DNA of 64,000 nt from Calliopum simillimum (lineage: Eukaryota > Arthropoda > Insecta > Diptera > Lauxaniidae). Below the pieces are notes generated by a model. It did no database searches. It saw only the letters and a list, made by a program, of their open reading frames with translations, and was not told the origin of the DNA. The stretch lies in NCBI GenBank assembly GCA_951812925.1, contig OX638372.1:44638245-44702244 (forward strand). The letters run 5' to 3'. The first letter of the stretch is position 1. Each line of letters begins with the position of its first letter. The translations under genes and the position numbers were made by a program. This document shows positions 11,238 to 23,608 of this stretch, piece after piece.

Positions 11238-13087
11238 TTTTCTAAATATCAAAACGGTATGAACTGAGAAGGTGCAGAAGCTCATCAACCACAATGAACC
11301 AAATGAGCCAATGAACCAAGAGCTGTATTTATGATTCTTGTTGTGAGTGTGTACATGTTGTGTTATCCATCCCATTTTTACATTGGTGAGAGCATTTGAC
11401 ATATTTTGGGTGAATTGTTTAACACAGAATGTGTGATTTTTAATACGGTTTCATTTAAAGTATAGGGTGAAAGGTTGTTGAATATTTGACAATTATCTTT
11501 TATCCGTGGAGCTCGATTTGCCTTGTTGCTTGAGAAGTATGTAACAAAATAAGTATTTTCTTAGTATATCCTTCTCATTTTTTCTTCAAGAATTTCAAAT
11601 GAAAAAACAAAACCATACGAAAATTCCAGATAATTCTCTATCATACTCAAGAGACTGGCAAAAATTTTGATCCGATCGCTGGATAACGCAGTCACTTGTC
11701 TCATCAATAACATCAATAAACCGGGGCTTAGCAAAGCTGTGACAAAATTATTTATGCAAAACTCATAACGTTTATGAAACATTTTATGGCTCAAAGAAGG
11801 AAAGAAAAAATCGAACCAAATATTTTAGAATCAATTCGTCACGGAAGTCAATGTTCGGCGTTGGAAAAGAAAACAAAAACCGGACTAAAATTCATTAACC
11901 ACTGAGTGGACTGGACCCGTCACTGTCACTTGGTTTTCAATATTCTGTTTTTTTTTTCGAATTTTATTTTTTTATTTTTTAATTAATCGCAGCTACAGCA
12001 CAGTGACATCTGTATGATGTTTTTGGCTTGTGATTCTTTTTGAAAACACGCGCATAGCTCGAGACATTTTGTATAAATTAAAAATTGTGGACAACTTAAT
12101 AGTTGAAGAGACTTTGTGGCGCAAAGATACAAACGAAGTGTGCTGCGGATATTTGTGCGTTTGTATCTATAGATGCTGTCAAACAAATTTAAGACAAATA
12201 GTTTAAAATAGAAATTATTGGCATGATAAGAAATAAACAAGAAGAAGAAGCCGAAGAAGAAGAAGAAAAAACCCATAACTTTGAATGCCACCAAACAAAG
12301 AATTAATCTGCATGCGAATGGCTTTGATTTGAAATTTCAAATGAATTGAATTGAATGGTGTTTTTTTTTTTTGTTTGTTATTAAAAAACAGTTAACATAA
12401 CTGCACATTTTTTTTTTATTGAATACACTTTTAATGCTTTTGACACAATAGTTGGATTCTTGGAGCAGGTTCTTTTTTTTAAGCTTTTAATTTGTAGATT
12501 TGTTTGTTGATTCGCGGTTTTATATCTAATGGATTATATGGCACTTAATCTACTTTCAAAAATAAAAGTTTTTTAAAAGTTTTTTTTTTTTGGCTTTTTA
12601 AAATAAAAGTCAAAAATATTTTTTCATATAAACTTTTATCTTCAAGTTTTTTTTTAATTTTTGGAATAGAAATCCACAAACAACTTAAGACATAATATAA
12701 ATGAAATCTTTTAATAAGTTGTTCCAGAAGTTTTTTTTAAGTTTTTTTTAATAAGTAAAAAAAAAAAACAAATTTTATAAAAATTTTTTTTTTTCGCTGT
12801 AAGCCGCCCATTTTGAAAGCTTATCGGTTTTGATTTCTAAGGAAAAAATTTTTTTTTTTTCAACCAAATAAGTAACAAAATGATTTTTTCTTAATGCTCC
12901 GCCATTTGACATCCGATCATCAAGTTTAGTATATCGTTGTAAATGTCTCGACATAAGCAGTATTTTATTAACAAAAGTAATTTATCTTCAATGTTTTTTT
13001 TTTTTTGACAAGTTGTACTCATTATCTCAGTTTCTACCACCTTAAGGTGCCAAAGGCATTTCATAAAATCAAATTTTTTTTCAGTCA
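11238..13087. other. Noncoding stretch with T-homopolymer-rich part
   Basis: No supported gene. From about 12350 to 13020 the sequence is dense in long T runs and AAAAGTTTTTTAAAAG-like segments. Nothing else recognised. Confidence 0.45.
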
Positions 13088-14908
13088 GAGCCCTCTTTTC
13101 TGAGTTCGTCATATTTTTGCTTCAAGCTTGCGCTTACCGTCCTTAGTATTTATGTGGATTGTGGTTGCATTGTCTTGAAAAATACTGCTAAAGTTGCATT
13201 CGGAAATTTTTTTTTTTGTATAGGTGGTAGGCGTGTCCTTTGACCGATTTTGTTCATTTTCAATAAATCAAATTAACTTTAATTATGAAGACAGTGTATC
13301 AAATTTCATTGAGTTATCTTGCTCCAAAAAAATATTAAAATGATTTCAACGGACAGACAGACAGACAAACATGGCTTTATCGACTCAAAGATGACGCTGT
13401 TCAATAATATACATACATATGTATTAGAGCGCCCACAAGATATATGAAATGTGCAAAGTTGTGAATTTGTTTGCTCCCCGTCCATTTCCTGAAATTAGAG
13501 GTCAAAAAAATAAGATCGCAAAAAAAAATTTGGAATCGGTAGTGGAAAAAACCCAGCCGGTTTTCGATCAAAGGTCGAAAAATAAACTAAAAAAAGGGAA
13601 GTCGCTTTGACTGCCCGTTACTTCAAAACTATTCATTTTTTCATAATATTTTCAAAGTAACTTTTGTAGAACATGACTAGGTCAACATTATCTTCCTAAA
13701 AAGTTTTGGTCCAAAAATTAAATTTGTTGTTGTTTCGGTACAGAAACTTCAATTTATTAAGAAAATGTTCATGACTTTTTTTCTAAAAATTGTTTTTTTG
13801 TAATTTTCATAGGGCGGAATATTTGTTCTGGAGTTCTTATATTGCATTAGATTAAATGTTTATTAATTTAACAAAAAAAATTATTTAAAAATATTAAGTT
13901 TTAAGGTATGGAGCCGGTCTCAAAGTTGGAAAAAAATTAGTATTCTAATCTTTTTTCTTTTAATCGCTACTTTCTTGGATGCAACAAAATACATTTTTAG
14001 TTGGTATTAAATGCATCATTTAGAACTGCTTTTTGCCTTCAAAAAGAGCTATGAAATGGGTTTGTGCAACTTTTTTTCAAAAAGTTATGATCATTTTAAA
14101 ATGACATCATGAAAGTTAAAAATAATGTATGGATTTCTTACTTGATTGAAATTTTTTGCTGAGCTGCGTGCAAGAAGTTCGAAATTTTAGATTATCTCTG
14201 CTGGAACAGCCCAAAAACGCACTAAAACGAAAATAAATGCTATTTTCGTGTTAGTTAAGGAAATATGACTACTAAAATGGTTTCTTACCAAATTAAAAAT
14301 TAAGAAGAAAAAATAAAATTTTTTTCTTAACTTTGAAACGGGCTCCATTTCTTAAAAACTAATATTTTTTAGTAATTTTTCTTTTAAATTAATCAGAATT
14401 TAACTCCCTACAATATAAAAATTTCAAAACAAATATTCCACTCTTTGAAAGTTACAAAAAACCAATTTATAGAAAAAAAGTCATGAAAATTTTCTTAAAA
14501 AATTGAAGTTTTTGTACCGAATCAACAACAAATTTAATTTTTGGACCAAAACTTTTTAAGAAGATAATGTTGACCTAGTCATATTTTACAAAAGTTGTCT
14601 TGAAAATATTATGAAAAATGAACAGTTTTGAAGTAACGGGCAGTCAAAGCGACTTCCCTTTTTTTAGTCAATTTTTCGACCTTTGATCGAAAACCGGCTG
14701 GGTTTTTTCCACTACCGATTCCAAATTTTTTTTTGAGATCTTATTTCTTTGACCTCTAATTTCAGGAAATGGACGGGGAGCAAGCAAAATCAGAATTTTG
14801 CACATATGGGCGCTCTAATATGTATATACTTTTGCATAGCTGCCATGCCTTCATCTCCGCGCTACAGGCGGAAGGATAAAGTTAATATATCCTGGGTGTA
14901 GGGTATAA
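13088..14908 (+). mobile_element. TACCCT-family element, split by a hAT-type element
   Basis: The family sequence runs from GAGCCCTCTTTTCTGAG (13088) to 13424 and resumes at 14826 with TATACTTTTGCATAGCTGCC, ending in CCTGGGTGTAGGGTATAA (14908). The break falls inside the family's ATATATACTTT segment. Rejoining across one copy of the 8-bp duplication restores the order seen in other copies. The 5' end is truncated. Confidence 0.8.
13425..14817. mobile_element. hAT-type nonautonomous element with ~500-bp inverted repeats
   Basis: The ends are TAGAGCGCCCA and its complement, with an exact 8-bp target duplication ATATGTAT (13417-13424 and 14818-14825). TAGAG fits the hAT terminal consensus YARNG, and hAT transposases make 8-bp duplications. 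The arms (about 13425-13925 and 14325-14817) are strongly similar along their length, with small indels. A ~400-bp middle separates them. No transposase frame is present. Calling it hAT is an inference from the ends. Confidence 0.8.
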
Positions 14909-15097
14909 TACATAAATAAACGTGTATTATAATTGAATATTCAATTTCGAATGTCTGAATACAAAAAATTTTCAAAATTTGAAGAAGTATAATTTTTAAA
15001 AAAATTTATTTTTCAGTTGCATTTTGGGGCCAATTACACTGTACTAGTCGAAAATTTGGTCTTGCGGAAAATAGGTCATTCTTACCTTATTCGGGCA
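14909..15097. other. Short spacer
   Basis: AT-rich. Nothing recognised. Confidence 0.4.
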
Positions 15098-15958
15098 TGG
15101 GGAATTCAGTGATGTTAACTGTTTTGTTGGATTGGTTCATCACCCCATACAAAAAGTTCAAATCAAAATTTTGTCTAGAAAGTGGTGTTTGTCATAAAAA
15201 ATCTCGTATTAAATTGTGATGAATCAATGATTTTTCATCAAAAGTATTTTTTCCTGTTCAGAATGTATTAATTGGCAATGGAGTTGCTAATTTTTCTATC
15301 AATTTATCTGATACTTCTTAACCTTATCCCTAATTTTTACCGAATTTTCTTATAGAGTGAGCGCTAGATGGATTTCAGTATGCAAAATATGAGTACCGAA
15401 AACTAAGCTGAGATTCTCATAAGTCTGACTACAAGTAACAAGAAAGTGAATGCTGTCAGGATATGCGGTGGCCCATGTTTTTGAGCCCCTACCCCAGTTC
15501 AGCCTAAACATGGTTTTCCGTTTTCAGTTTTTATAGAAATTTATGATAAATCGGGACCTCCTTTTTACGCTGTTTCCGGATCGAAAACAATATTTTATTG
15601 TAAAAATTTCAAGCCTTTACAGAACAAAATCTTATGACAACTGACAGTTCTATTCTAGATTTAGTGAATAAATCCACAAATTACTGAGCAAAAAATAAAA
15701 TTTTAAGAAAATTCGGAAGAAATTAACGTTAAAGTAAAAATATATCCAATAAATTGATTAAAAAGTCAACCATTCGAATGCCTATTAATTAATCATGAAC
15801 TGGAAAATATGCTTTTGATGAAAAATCATTGGTTTATCAGAAGTTACAAAGAGATTCTTTATGAAAAACACCTCTTTCCAGACGAAATTTTGATTTGAAC
15901 TTTTTGTAAGGGGTGATGAACCAATCCAGCAAAACGACTAGCACCACTGAATTCCCCG
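15098..15958. repeat. Long inverted repeat, about 860 bp
   Basis: The left arm starts GGGGAATTCAGTG and runs through GGATTGGTTCATCACCCC and AAAGTTCAAATCAAAATTT. The right arm carries the same blocks inverted (CACTGAATTCCCC ends 15958). The arms reach about 15345 on the left and start at about 15715 on the right. They are more diverged than those at 13425-14817. No clear target duplication was found, so it may be an old long-TIR element. Confidence 0.65.
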
Positions 15959-18066
15959 ACAACTGAGTACTGGGAGAGAATATACGAACTGATGGAATTA
16001 GCTCCTAAAAAATACTCTAGTGCATTTCTCATTATAATATCAAGATTATGGCTATTCGATGCCATTGAAAAAATCGGGGACCAACATATATAACTTTCGC
16101 TACGTAAAAATATAAAACAAATTGAAAGCGGATAACTTTGATAAGACTCTGCTTCTGCTGCTGCTGCTACGATGATTGTACATGGAGACGCTCTTAGCCC
16201 GCTGGGCATATACACGATGACGATGGAAAGTCTCTGGCGATGACTATGAGTCTGTTCCTCAGACTAAGAGTCGCTTTGGAAGACCTGGAGTCCTTTTGGA
16301 AGTCGCCTTTTATGAGCTGTAAGGGAAATGATGAATTGTCTTTGCTTATACGTGAGCAATTGAGAAATTTGCATAAAAGTATAACCCAGAACACTTTGTT
16401 TTAAGTTAATTTTACTTTTATTGTAATATAAACCTTATTAAACTAAAAATTAATAATGAAATTTACAATTAAAGAGCAACTGCAGTTGCTTGCTGCATGA
16501 ATAATTTTCAACGAGTCAAGAATTTTCCCAACTTGAACTTTAGACTTCAAGTTGAGAATTATGCAAAAAAAATGTCAGCAATTCATATTGAATACGAATG
16601 AGCGAGACGGCAACATTCATACAATGAACATATTTATTAAAAGTTTAGACATTCGATTGTAACGAGTAGTTTCAGATTGACTAGGTGGGCAGTATTGCCG
16701 TTCGTCGAAGGATCACACTGAAATTTGCGAGCTAAAGTTTACGTGTTTTCCCACGTAAACAAGTCCTATCCTTCAACGTAACTGAAATAAACGCAAAAAA
16801 GTCAATATCCTTTTTCGAAATCGCATATTGAAGTTACTTAAACTCTTTTTGTGGTTTATTGCAAATTTGGAGCCGGTGGCGGCAGAGCCTATTAAGCAGC
16901 CCCCCACAAAAATACCCTTGATACTGCACACCAATCTTTATGAAGACTCATTCATGAATACACGTAATAAAAAAGCAACCTTCGTTTACTGAAGATGAAT
17001 TTATAATGATTCCCGCTGTGCGCTATTTAGCTACTTTTATGATAAGGTGCTTTTTTCTCTACCACTTTTTCTAATGCATTCATCTTCAATATTATTCTTA
17101 AAACTTTATCTACTAAGAGTCTTTCGCTAGTAAATATCATAAATAAAAATAAAAAATTGGTTGCAGAAGTGCCCGTATTTATTTTTATCAAAAGATTTTC
17201 TAATTTGTTAACTTTTTACCATTAGCTACCATAATTATAAATATTGTTTACTACTTTGCTATAAATTGTAAAAATGATGTTGGCTTGCGCCACGCAAATG
17301 TGCATTCATTAATAATTTGTTCAGGATACACGATGTTGGTACATCATGTAAGTCATAAAATTCATAATTGCGTGCTCTTCAGCGGCAACTTGACATAATA
17401 AATTGCATGAAAATTATCTAAACTGGACTGAAACAGGAACTGCTTGCATTTTGACCGACTTTTAGAGGCTATTTTAATTAATTATTTTAGTATTCATTAT
17501 AAATTTGTGGCAATATATAATAAATATCGGTAAATATGGAGTAAAAATAGAAAAAAATTCAAGCCTTTAGGTACCTATCGTGATGGGAGTCCAATTTAAA
17601 ATAGAGATTAAGCGAATTATAGTGAAGTTAAAGTAGTAACAATAATCATAAAGAAAAATTTTCATGATCTTCACTGTGCTAAATTCGTAAAATAAAGTAA
17701 GCCTAAAAGTGTGCAATGAATTTTTGGCATAAAAAAAAAATCACTAAATACCACAAAAAAATAATGTAGTGAAAATCAATGATTTTTTTCGGCAGGCTAC
17801 CAATTGTCACAACCAGCTAGTATAATGAAGCTACATGTATTAAATCTGTACAGAATTGGGTTGGTTGCAGTGCAAAAGGGTGCAACAAATTGTAAAAAGA
17901 TTAGTGCTGCGATATTGCTTATGATTTTCTTTCAAAAATCTGAGTTTTTTAAGGTTTTTCATATATATCTTCAAAATTGCGGAATTGGTGGTAATTATTT
18001 AGAGCATTTCTTTTTAAAAGAGTTAATTTTCAAATTTTCGATCATGAGATCATTGCTCTAAAATGA
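15959..18066. other. Noncoding stretch
   Basis: No supported gene. A GCTGCTGCTGCT run lies near 16150. Open frames at 15859-16394 on the minus strand start inside the preceding repeat and show no domain. Nothing else recognised. Confidence 0.45.
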
Positions 18067-19738
18067 ACTAAGTAGTAAGGATTTTACCTTTGGACTGGCC
18101 AAACATTAAATACCCTACACTGCAGTATTTCGAAAATTTTGCTTATATGGAAGGTTAGGCTAGGTTTAAGTGGCGTCAAATTAGCCACACATAGACCAAC
18201 AAAGTCCATAGTGATACCACATCATCCCGGACGTTGAGTTGCGTTGATGTAATTAATTAGATGTAATAATGGGGGCTTGAGCGTGAAGGCTTTAGAAGCC
18301 ATTGCGAAGTTTTTTATTGGTTTTAGACCAGAATCTGAAAGTTCTCCAAGATTGTTAAAAAACATTTGTCCCAGGGTTTAAAATCTCGACTTTTTACAAA
18401 CAGAGCTTAGTTTGCTGTGTCCGAATTCTCTGAAGCTGAAACCCTCAACTTCTTTCAGTCGGATCGCAGTTTTAAAGACCACTCCTTTCGCATGTAAGTC
18501 AATAGGAAGCATGTTAAGTATAACATTAAATGATTCTGCTGATGTAGTTTTTAGAGCACCCATAATGCTCAAGCTCATAATTCGTTGAATTCTTTCTAAT
18601 GGTTTTAAGAGAGATTTATTTTCGAGACAAATACTCCATATAACAATATATGCCTAACGACAGTGCAGTATATCAAGTGTGTCACCTTAGGTTCTAAGCC
18701 CCAAGTACGACCAAACATGACTTTGCAAGCGTAGAAGGCATTATTAGCTTTTGCTACGCGTTCTTCAATGTTTTCTTTCCAATGTAGTTTGTGTTCTAAA
18801 ATCACCCCTAGGAACTTTGCAGTTTTCTACAAATTTATGGTGATTCCATTGATACGAATGCACCTGAAAGTCGGTATTTTATATTTTCTGGTAAAAAGTA
18901 TAACTTGGGTTTTTGATGGATTTATACAAAGGCCTTTAGTGTAGCACCATCTGCTTAAAGATTCTAGCGAGGCCTCCAGAAGCTCACTCAATACATTCGG
19001 ATATTTCCCATTTACCATTAAAACAAGATCATTAGCATAGGCAACAACTTCAGTGCCCATGCCTTGTAATTTTTTTAAAAGAGGACTTAAAGCTATTATC
19101 CAGAGAAGTGGTGAAAGTACCCCACCTTGTGGAGTGCCACAAATGGCCAGTTTTTGAGTAACTTCACCACCCTATAAGAAATTCGTTAACTCCCATCAAC
19201 CGAAGTCCCTCTATTAGCGATTCATTTAAAATATTGTTAAAAGCCCCTTCAATATCCAGGAATGCCGCTTATATGGAAGGTGCTACGCCCTTTTCTCCGA
19301 GTTCACCCTGTTTTTGCTCAGAGCTTACATTTATAGCCCTTAGTGTTTGGTGAAATTTAGTTGAATTATCTCAAAAAAACTCTTTCAGTATAGCATTTTG
19401 AAACTTTTGCTAAAATGGGAGGTTCCACGGCTTTTTGTTCGAGATCACCCAGTTTTTACTTAAAGCATGCATTTACATTCCTTAGAGTTTGGGTGAAATT
19501 AAGTTGGATTATCTCAAAAAACTCTTTCTGTATAGCATTTTGAAACTTTTGGTTATATGGGTGGTGGCACTCCACGCACAGACAGCCAGCCTGCCAGCCA
19601 GACAGACGGACATGACTATCGACTCAAGAGGTGACGCTGATCAAGAATATATATACTTTTTTATACCTACCACGCCTCCTTCTCTGCGTTACAATCGGAA
19701 GGAGAAAGTGAATATTCCCTGAGTGTAGTGTATAAAAA
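18067..19738 (+). mobile_element. TACCCT-family element, split by a LINE
   Basis: It starts ACTAAGTAGTAAGG, then TTTGGACTGGCCAAA and AAATACCCTACACTGCAGTA. It is interrupted at 18155 and resumes at 19267, with further tandem units near 19267, 19410 and 19550. The 3' end CCTGAGTGTAGTGTATAAAA is at 19738. The GGGCGGTAGGCGTGTCC segment present in other copies is missing: the sequence jumps from TGGCAC to CCACGCACAGACAGCC near 19570. Confidence 0.8.
18156..19266 (-). mobile_element. LINE (RT/RNase H type) copy, 5'-truncated with internal deletion
   Basis: The insertion is bounded by an exact 15-bp duplication GCTTATATGGAAGGT (18141-18155 and 19267-19281). Read on the minus strand it begins within the reverse transcriptase: AFLDIEGAFNN (motif A, catalytic Asp), a block matching CGTPQSGVLSPLLW, and YANDLVLMVNG, where the usual YADD box has Asn for the first Asp. 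The thumb region GLCINPSKTQVILFTRKY follows. RNase H and most of the C-terminal region (41860-42690 in the other copy) are deleted. The 3' UTR then follows, ending in GCCACTTAAACCTAGCC. It is a sibling of 41030-42943. Confidence 0.9.
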
Positions 19739-19749
19739 TGCAGTGTTAT

Positions 19750-20424
19750 ATAGTTTTTAACGCAAAATCCAACTCCAACATCAGAATTTTCAATATACTT
19801 GGAGGATTTTGAGATATACTTGCCTGAAGTTGGAGAAAAAGTTGTTTTCAGGCTAATGGCGTAGCTACAAGAAAAGATGAAAAACTATTTTTCTAAGTGG
19901 CGTCGAACAAGTCACACACTTCCTTATTATTCAGACTTTTCCAATAGAACTCTTACTTTCCGAGTTGTGATACATTGAAAGAAATGTATTTCAGACCATT
20001 GCAAAGGACGATATATTTTAGGAGCCACGATGCCTCGCCAATTTTTTCATCTCAAGGCCCTCTTCTTATTGGCATTACCACATTTTTTACCCTGCATCAG
20101 ATTGTAACTCACTTTGAGTGTTTTATTTTTACCATAAATAGGTTTCTCAATTCTAACATAATTTCGCCTTTTGTATAGGGGCTGAAATACATTATCTTCA
20201 AAGGATCATAACTCGAAAAGTATGAGTCCTATTGGAAAAGTTGGAAGGTATATTTTGATAAGAAAGAGTGTGGCTATTTGATGCCATTAAAAAAATTAAA
20301 ATTTTTTCCTTTAGCTACCTGATAACAGCGTTTTTTCTAACTTCAAGCAAGTATATCTCGGAATCCTACAGGTATAATGACAATTCTGATGATGAAGTCG
20401 GACTTAGCGTCAAAAAGTATATAC
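19750..20424. repeat. Long inverted repeat, about 675 bp
   Basis: Left and right arms match inverted from TTTTTAACGC / GCGTCAAAAA inward. They share ATCAGAATTTTC, GAGATATACTTGC, GGCGTCGAACAAG-like and CTTTTCCAATAG blocks. The arms are about 240 bp each with a centre near 20090. It sits 12 bp beyond the 3' end of the preceding TACCCT-family copy. No coding capacity or clear target duplication was seen. Confidence 0.65.
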
Positions 20425-21104
20425 ATAGGACTACGTATAAGAATAAAAATTCTTTCCATTTTTTTTTTTGTGCGCCCATGTAATTAAACGCACACGTAAA
20501 TTCATTAATCGCATAGGTATTTCGGTCAAAAAAATCTTACATTTTAACGGTTCTTAATAGGTATACTTAATATACTCTACTCAAAATTCTTATAAAATCC
20601 ATTAAAAATTCAGCGATTTATGCGATTCATTCATAAAACCCATAAAATCATTCACTAAAACGTTTTGAGATTAAATTTTAGTGACGCATGCGTAACCAGT
20701 AATGAGTATTTTAACATCTGTATCTCTGTAAGTTTTGGAGCAAATCCCGATTAAGTAAATTGGAAGAAAGAAAAAACTATTTCAAACTGATATCATAAAC
20801 TACAGAAGCAGAGAATGGTGCGCCTTTAAAGCTTCATTTTATTGCTTAGCAAATAAAACTTGTGCCATAAAGTCAACAGCAGCAGCAATAGCAGCAACAA
20901 AAGTAATCGAACAAAACAACAAAAATCATCATGATGTTGTACAAAAGTCTCAAATTGGTGAAACACCTGTTGACCGCAGTTAAAGATGTTGCATTTAGAG
21001 TTACAACTAAACAAAGGTGTCAACAACAGTTTTTTGGCGAGGGGGATTGGCAGTATAGCTGTTTAAATAAACAACATCATGTTGTAAACGATAAGGTACC
21101 GAAG
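20425..21104. other. Noncoding stretch
   Basis: It contains a CAGCAGCAGCAATAGCAGC triplet run at about 20876-20900. No gene recognised. Confidence 0.45.
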
Positions 21105-21363
21105 CTGAGGGAGATGATAGAGGAGGCCAAGACTAACAAAAAAATTTTACCGGGGAGTGGGGGTCTAAAAGGCACCCCTGAGAAGTTATAGGGAAAAAAC
21201 TGTTTTTTTGACTTTTTTCCAAAAATTTCCTTAGGTCATCCTAAAGTTTTAAAGAAAATTTTTTGCAAGAAACTTTTAGCTAATTGTATGAGCTTTCAAA
21301 GAGTGTAGTTGGCTTATAGGATTTTAAAGAATTTTCTAAAGTTCTGGACCTCCAAAGTTGATA
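21105..21363 (+). repeat. Dispersed repeat X, copy 1
   Basis: About 260 bp aligns by eye with the reverse complement of 28369-28625. Shared blocks are AGACTAACAAAAAA, GGGGGTCTAAAA, TTTTAGCTAATTGTA and AAAGTTGATATTT. It abuts a TACCCT-family copy. No coding function was seen. Confidence 0.6.
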
Positions 21364-21521
21364 TTTATACCCTACACCCAGGGTATATTCACTTTGTCCT
21401 TCCGTTTGTAACGCAGAGAAGGAGGCGTGGCAGGTATAGAAAAGTATATATATTCTTGATCAGCGTCACCTCCTGAGTCGATATAGCCATGTCCGTCTGT
21501 CTGGCTGGCAGGCTGGCTGGG

Positions 21522-21552
<31 letters not shown>

Positions 21553-22202
21553 GTGGCTGGCTGGCTGTGTGTTGAAATACACTTTTTGGGAAAACTGAGC
21601 AAGATAATTCAATGAAATTTATTACACTGCCTCCGTCATCAAAGTTAGCTCGGGGGATTGAAAATGAGCAAAATCAGTCGACGGACACGCCTACCACCCA
21701 TACAAAAATTATATTCAAAATGCAATTTTAGGAGTATTTTTCACGACAATGCAACCAAAATACACATAAATACTACGAATTGTAAGCGCAAGTTCTAAAA
21801 AAAAACAAGGCGGATTTGGGCAAGAGGGCGTGGTACCTCCCATATAAGCAGAAGCTTCAAAACGCTATACTGAAAGCGTTTTTTGAGATATTCGAACCAA
21901 ATTTGACTCAGACACTAAAAATTATAAATGAAAGCTCTCAGCAAAAACTGGGTGAAATCAGACAAGGGGGCGTGGCACCTCCCATATAAGCAAAAGATTC
22001 AAAATGCTATACTGAAAGAGTTTTTTGAGATAATCCAATTAAATTTCACTCTGACACTAAAAACTATAAATGCAAGCTCTGAACAAAAACTGGGTGTACT
22101 CGGACAAGAGGGCGTGGCACCTCCCATATAAGCAAACTTTCCAAATACTGCATTGTAGGGTATTTATTTTTTGGCCAGGCCAAAATTTACACCCTTACTA
22201 GT
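21364..22202 (-). mobile_element. TACCCT-family element, full length
   Basis: Reads reversed: it starts TTTATACCCTACACCCAGGG (the 3' hairpin) at 21364. An expanded GGCTGGCT/GGGT run follows at about 21505-21570, then GGACACGCCTACCACCC. Three ~135-bp units lie near 21835, 21990 and 22115. It closes with GTAGGGTATTT, TTGGCCAGGCCAA and CACCCTTACTAGT (22202). Both ends are present. No coding capacity. Confidence 0.85.
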
Positions 22203-23608
22203 TTTTTAATTTTATTCTCTTCCTTTTGAATTAATTGGCCACTTTAGTGTAAAAACGGTTCTATTGCCATACCATTTTATATATTATTTTTTTAAATTTT
22301 CTTAAAATTTTTTTTAATTCGGTAGTTTATGCTACCAATTTTTTAAGTAATTTGAGTTTAGAAAAAAATACTTTTCAAGAACAATCCAATTTAGATACCC
22401 CCCCCCCCCCCCCCAAGTGCTAAAACAAAATTTGTTGCCTAAAGTCATATAAATTATTGTTTATTCGGAATTATATTACGTTTTTCAAAAAAACATAATT
22501 TGGGACCTTTTAGGTTAAGTTAGGGTGGCGGTGATTACAAAGAGCAAAAATCTCACCTCGACCGACTAGGTCCATAGCGTTACAACAAATTTGAGCCTTG
22601 CTTGTATAAAATTATTTGGGATACCACGATCAAGTTTTGGAATAAAATTTTGGTAGGACCTAAGAATTTTATAGGGGGCTATAATTCGCCACTTGCGAAT
22701 CTTTAGAAAACATTACATAATATGAAAACCACACCATCTACATCAGCAGAAATTGAAGATATATTGGCTCAAGCCACAAGCTGAAAATTGTCGCTATCAA
22801 AACTTCTAGTGACTTAGAACTGATAAGATCATCTCTCTATCTTGTCAGTTCTAAGTCACTCTAAAACTAGAAAACAAAAGAAAAAAGCAAAAAAGAAAAA
22901 TTACAGACAAGCTAAAAATATGATATATGTAGGTATGTATAGAATGTGTCGAAGAATCGAAATGCCTCAGTTATCTTATTGGTATTACCCTGAAATTTTT
23001 AAGTACTAAGTCTTGTTTGTAGGAGTCAGATCCAACACATTCTGCCCCCCCTTTCCAGCTCCACTCATGCGCAATCAGACACTACCATACATCTTTGGTT
23101 TCTAAGATACCAGCAATCAGATATCAAATAAACAGAAAAAACTAATAGCAACCAAGCCTAACTAAAACAACAACATTAAAAAGTCCAGTTGTGGCAAGAA
23201 GTGATGCAAATTTGTCAATTGATTTGATGGCACAGCAGTAGCCTTAAAAATTCTATGGAAGCTGGCATATTACAGTAGAGCTTGTATGATTACACATTCA
23301 AAAACAATCCAAGTCAATGAAATTTATACATAAAAATTATGAAGTATTGCTTATAGAATCAACTATTCACTTTATGAAAACACTACCCGCGGTCACAATC
23401 AGGCCCACAACAAAAAAAAAAAAAAAAAAAAAGTATAGAGGCTTAGCTGTAGCAGAGCCTATTCCATTTAAACTAAAACAAACCACTTCAAAAAACCATA
23501 CAGCTACTCAAAACTCGGAACATATGTTCATCAACTGCAGAAATGGGCGGAGGAAAGACAGAAATTTCAGTATCGCGTGGGCTACTTACAGTCGGAAACA
23601 TCATACCA
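22203..23608. other. Noncoding stretch with a poly-C run and a LINE tail
   Basis: A C17-type run lies near 22399-22415 and an A18-type run near 23408. A small inverted match (TGACTTAGAACTGATAAGAT against ATCTTGTCAGTTCTAAGTCA) lies at about 22810-22860. Apart from the LINE tail listed separately, no gene is recognised. Confidence 0.45.
22508..22600 (-). mobile_element. LINE 3'-UTR fragment
   Basis: Reversed, it reads ...TAACGCTATGGACC...GGTCGAGGTG...CACCGCCACCCTAACTTAACC. This follows the 3' UTR layout of the LINE at 41030-42943 (GTATCACTATGGACC...GGTCTATGTGTGG...GCCGCCACTTAAACC). No coding part remains. Confidence 0.5.

Noticed and set aside
15859..16394. Two minus-strand frames of 118 and 66 codons
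   Set aside because: They read out of a long inverted repeat, have no domain, and there is no promoter or splice evidence.
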